Assembly: GCA_021201515.1 (NCBI GenBank)
Contig: JAJQET010000033.1
Location: 1 to 5,276, forward strand
Source: Clostridiales bacterium
GTDB taxonomy: Bacteria; Bacillota; Clostridia; Oscillospirales; Oscillospiraceae
DNA length: 5,276 bases
Reading direction: 5' to 3'
Part shown: positions 5,257 through 5,276 of the stretch, piece by piece
Layout of the letters: every line of letters starts with the position of its first letter
How positions within the stretch are numbered: position 1 is the first letter of the stretch
Notes under the pieces: generated by a model
Database searches by the model: none
Told to the model about the DNA's origin: nothing
The model's input: only the letters and a program-made list of their open reading frames with translations
Made by a program: the position numbers and the translations under genes

Positions 5257-5276
5257 GTAGGGGCGGCCCTTGGCCG
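5257..5276. repeat. Left part of a GC-rich palindromic intergenic element, cut by the window edge
   Basis: After a T6 run (5251-5256) the sequence turns abruptly from AT-rich to GTAGGGGCGGCC, and CGGCC (5264-5268) pairs with GGCCG (5272-5276) around a CTT loop. The right arm reaches the last base, so the stem probably continues with bases matching GGG at 5261-5263. The GTAGGGGCGG-type opening resembles dispersed intergenic repeats I recall from related gut Clostridia; that is memory, not a search. Element boundaries and copy number cannot be judged here. Confidence 0.4.

Overview
The window looks like ordinary chromosomal DNA from a GC-rich gut member of the Clostridia, probably an Oscillospiraceae-type organism (Flavonifractor, Lawsonibacter or Oscillibacter-like). 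This is inferred from strong GC-ending codon bias (CTG, GCC, ATC, CGG), canonical AGGAGG-type ribosome binding sites, extended -10 promoters, a Firmicutes-length Tex protein, and intergenic repeat material of a style I recall from these genomes. I could not compute taxonomy.

Layout. (1) Positions 1-208, minus strand: the N-terminal 69 codons of a Dabb (stress-responsive alpha/beta barrel) protein, cut by the window edge. (2) Positions 209-545: a divergent, AT-richer intergenic region with one promoter firing each way, a perfect 16-bp palindrome between the -35 and -10 of the leftward promoter, and a few small hairpins. (3) Positions 546-2839, plus strand: a probable two-gene operon made of an unrecognised 185-aa soluble protein and a 575-aa CstA-family transporter. 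The cstA ribosome binding region overlaps the stop codon of the first gene, and a strong intrinsic terminator (2871-2901) closes the unit. (4) Positions 2908-5148, plus strand: a separate promoter and a full-length Tex (YqgF/HhH/S1) RNA-binding protein of 722 aa. (5) Positions 5149-5276: a non-coding tail with a GC-rich hairpin directly after the tex stop, a short run of 7-base repeats, and the left half of a palindrome that runs off the window.

How the genes fit together. CstA and its upstream partner probably form a nutrient-uptake unit (pyruvate and/or peptides, by family knowledge). Tex is an independently transcribed housekeeping factor. The Dabb gene is divergent, and its link to the others is only positional.

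I see no CRISPR array, transposase, toxin-antitoxin, phage or defence gene. No clear novel system is visible. The items most worth a second look are the unknown cstA-linked protein, the operator-like palindrome, and the repeat-bearing tail after tex.
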